A stretch of 64,000 bases of DNA, from positions 47,977,385 through 48,041,384 of the forward strand of contig NC_088295.1 in the NCBI RefSeq assembly GCF_032854445.1, in the 5' to 3' direction. The notes beneath the pieces are model-generated. The model made no database searches and was not told the origin of the DNA. It was given only the letters and a program-made list of their open reading frames with translations. Positions 63,231 to 64,000 of this stretch are shown here, in pieces. The position numbers and the translations under genes were made by a program. Source of the DNA: Liolophura sinensis. Its lineage: Eukaryota; Mollusca; Polyplacophora; Chitonida; Chitonidae. How positions within the stretch are numbered: the first letter of the stretch is position 1; the number at the start of each line of letters is the position of its first letter.

Positions 63231-63350
63231 AGATGTTTGTTCGACAATCTGGAGTCAGTCAGATGTTTGTTCGAAGATCTGGAGTCAGCCAGATGTTTGT
63301 TCGACGATCTGGAGTCAGCCAGATGTTTGTTCGACAATCTGGAGTCAGCC
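63231..63350. repeat. 30 bp tandem array, exactly four copies
   Basis: The unit AGATGTTTGTTCGACAATCT plus GGAGTCAGCC runs in perfect register for 120 bases, with one or two substitutions per copy. The length is a multiple of three, which explains open frames on both strands here; none resembles a protein family. Confidence 0.95.
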
Positions 63351-64000
63351 ATCTACTGCTGTTTTCTGACTTATTATTTAATGTTATTAACACGGCCCTA
63401 TCCACCCAGGAACGCTGGAAAGTCTCCCGAATAATCTCATGCATGTAGTACAAACAATTCGAAGAAAATTAGTTTTAGCTGTTACATAAATAGCTGTTGT
63501 GAAATTTACAGGCTTGGCATTAAGCATGTACTGCGAATTGATATAACGTGTACAAAACGAGCGATATAGGGATTCACGTGGGTGGGGCTTGAACACATCA
63601 CCGGTATGCAATTTACCCACACAACTCTTTTATCGAATATATGCACTTCATTGTAACCGGGGAAGTTAATTTGTAAGACCTGTGTTTCATTAAAACATCA
63701 AAACAGCGCATGAAAGCAGAAAGAAAATGAAACCACAGGCTACAAAGTGTTGCTTGCTCATTTCGTGTTTTTTTTTTTTATATATTTAATTTTTTTTCAT
63801 AGACACGTTATTAAATTTTATCTGCGCAGAGATTAACACATATGCATTTCCTCGTTTTATGCGAGACAGTTATATCCTCTGCTGAGGATCAAAAATGCTG
63901 ACTCATTAAAAATTAAGATGATGCGTAACCGGATATTAAGCAGAAATAAAAAAAAAAAGGTCGGGTGGTATTGTAATATGTAGACCACTTTCCTGGTTGG

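Noticed and set aside
1-64000. CRISPR array, bacterial operons or phage
   Set aside because: The spliced genes, SINEs and AT-rich introns mark this as animal nuclear DNA; the tandem arrays have no spacer structure.

Overview
The window is animal nuclear DNA: genes are split by GT-AG introns, the sequence is AT-rich, and it is full of short tandem repeats and truncated SINEs. The commonest dispersed repeat is a tRNA-headed SINE whose tail reads GTACGGCGTAAAACACC and then (AAATA)n. A second SINE family has a cacaGTTGGTAAAGCG tRNA-like head. From memory, elements like these, together with frequent TACATGTACATG strings, are typical of molluscan and other lophotrochozoan genomes. A marine mollusc-like host is therefore my inference, not something shown here.

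Region 1-8 kb, plus strand: eight consecutive exons encode the C-terminal 303 residues of cytochrome b5 reductase 4 (CYB5R4/NCB5OR). They cover the end of the CS-like hinge and the whole FAD/NADH reductase module, up to the stop codon at 7919-7921. All splice phases join without a break. The cytochrome b5 domain and the start lie to the left of the window. The introns hold a 5 x 102 bp minisatellite, a degenerate ~26 bp array, a recent 134 bp tandem duplication of part of exon 5 with its splice donor, and two SINE-B copies in opposite orientation.

Region 8-47.5 kb: about 39 kb in which I find no convincing protein-coding exon. It contains at least a dozen SINE-A fragments, a palindromic MITE with TTAA at both ends, (AT)n tracts, C20 and G16 homopolymers, several local tandem duplications (88 bp, ~298 bp, 50 bp) and a degenerate satellite-like array of about nine 65-71 bp units at 37.9-38.6 kb. 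Most open frames here are short, lack family signatures and often begin at non-ATG codons.

Region 47.58-49.15 kb, minus strand: one intronless gene for a four-jointed (Fj/FJX1) Golgi kinase, with an N-terminal signal anchor, a low-complexity stem and a complete catalytic region including the DNE motif. A GC-rich block at ~49.66-49.77 kb upstream may belong to its promoter.

Region 49.8-64 kb: no recognisable gene. It contains a degenerate 63 bp array, a tRNA-like box A next to a 95 bp (AT)n tract, a 25 bp array and a perfectly phased 4 x 30 bp array.

The two genes have unrelated known roles: soluble ER-associated flavohaem reductase versus Golgi kinase for Fat/Dachsous cadherins. Nothing in the sequence suggests they work together. 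The long gene-poor interval lies 3' of both genes and may hold cis-regulatory DNA for a developmental gene such as four-jointed, but I saw no specific element that proves this.
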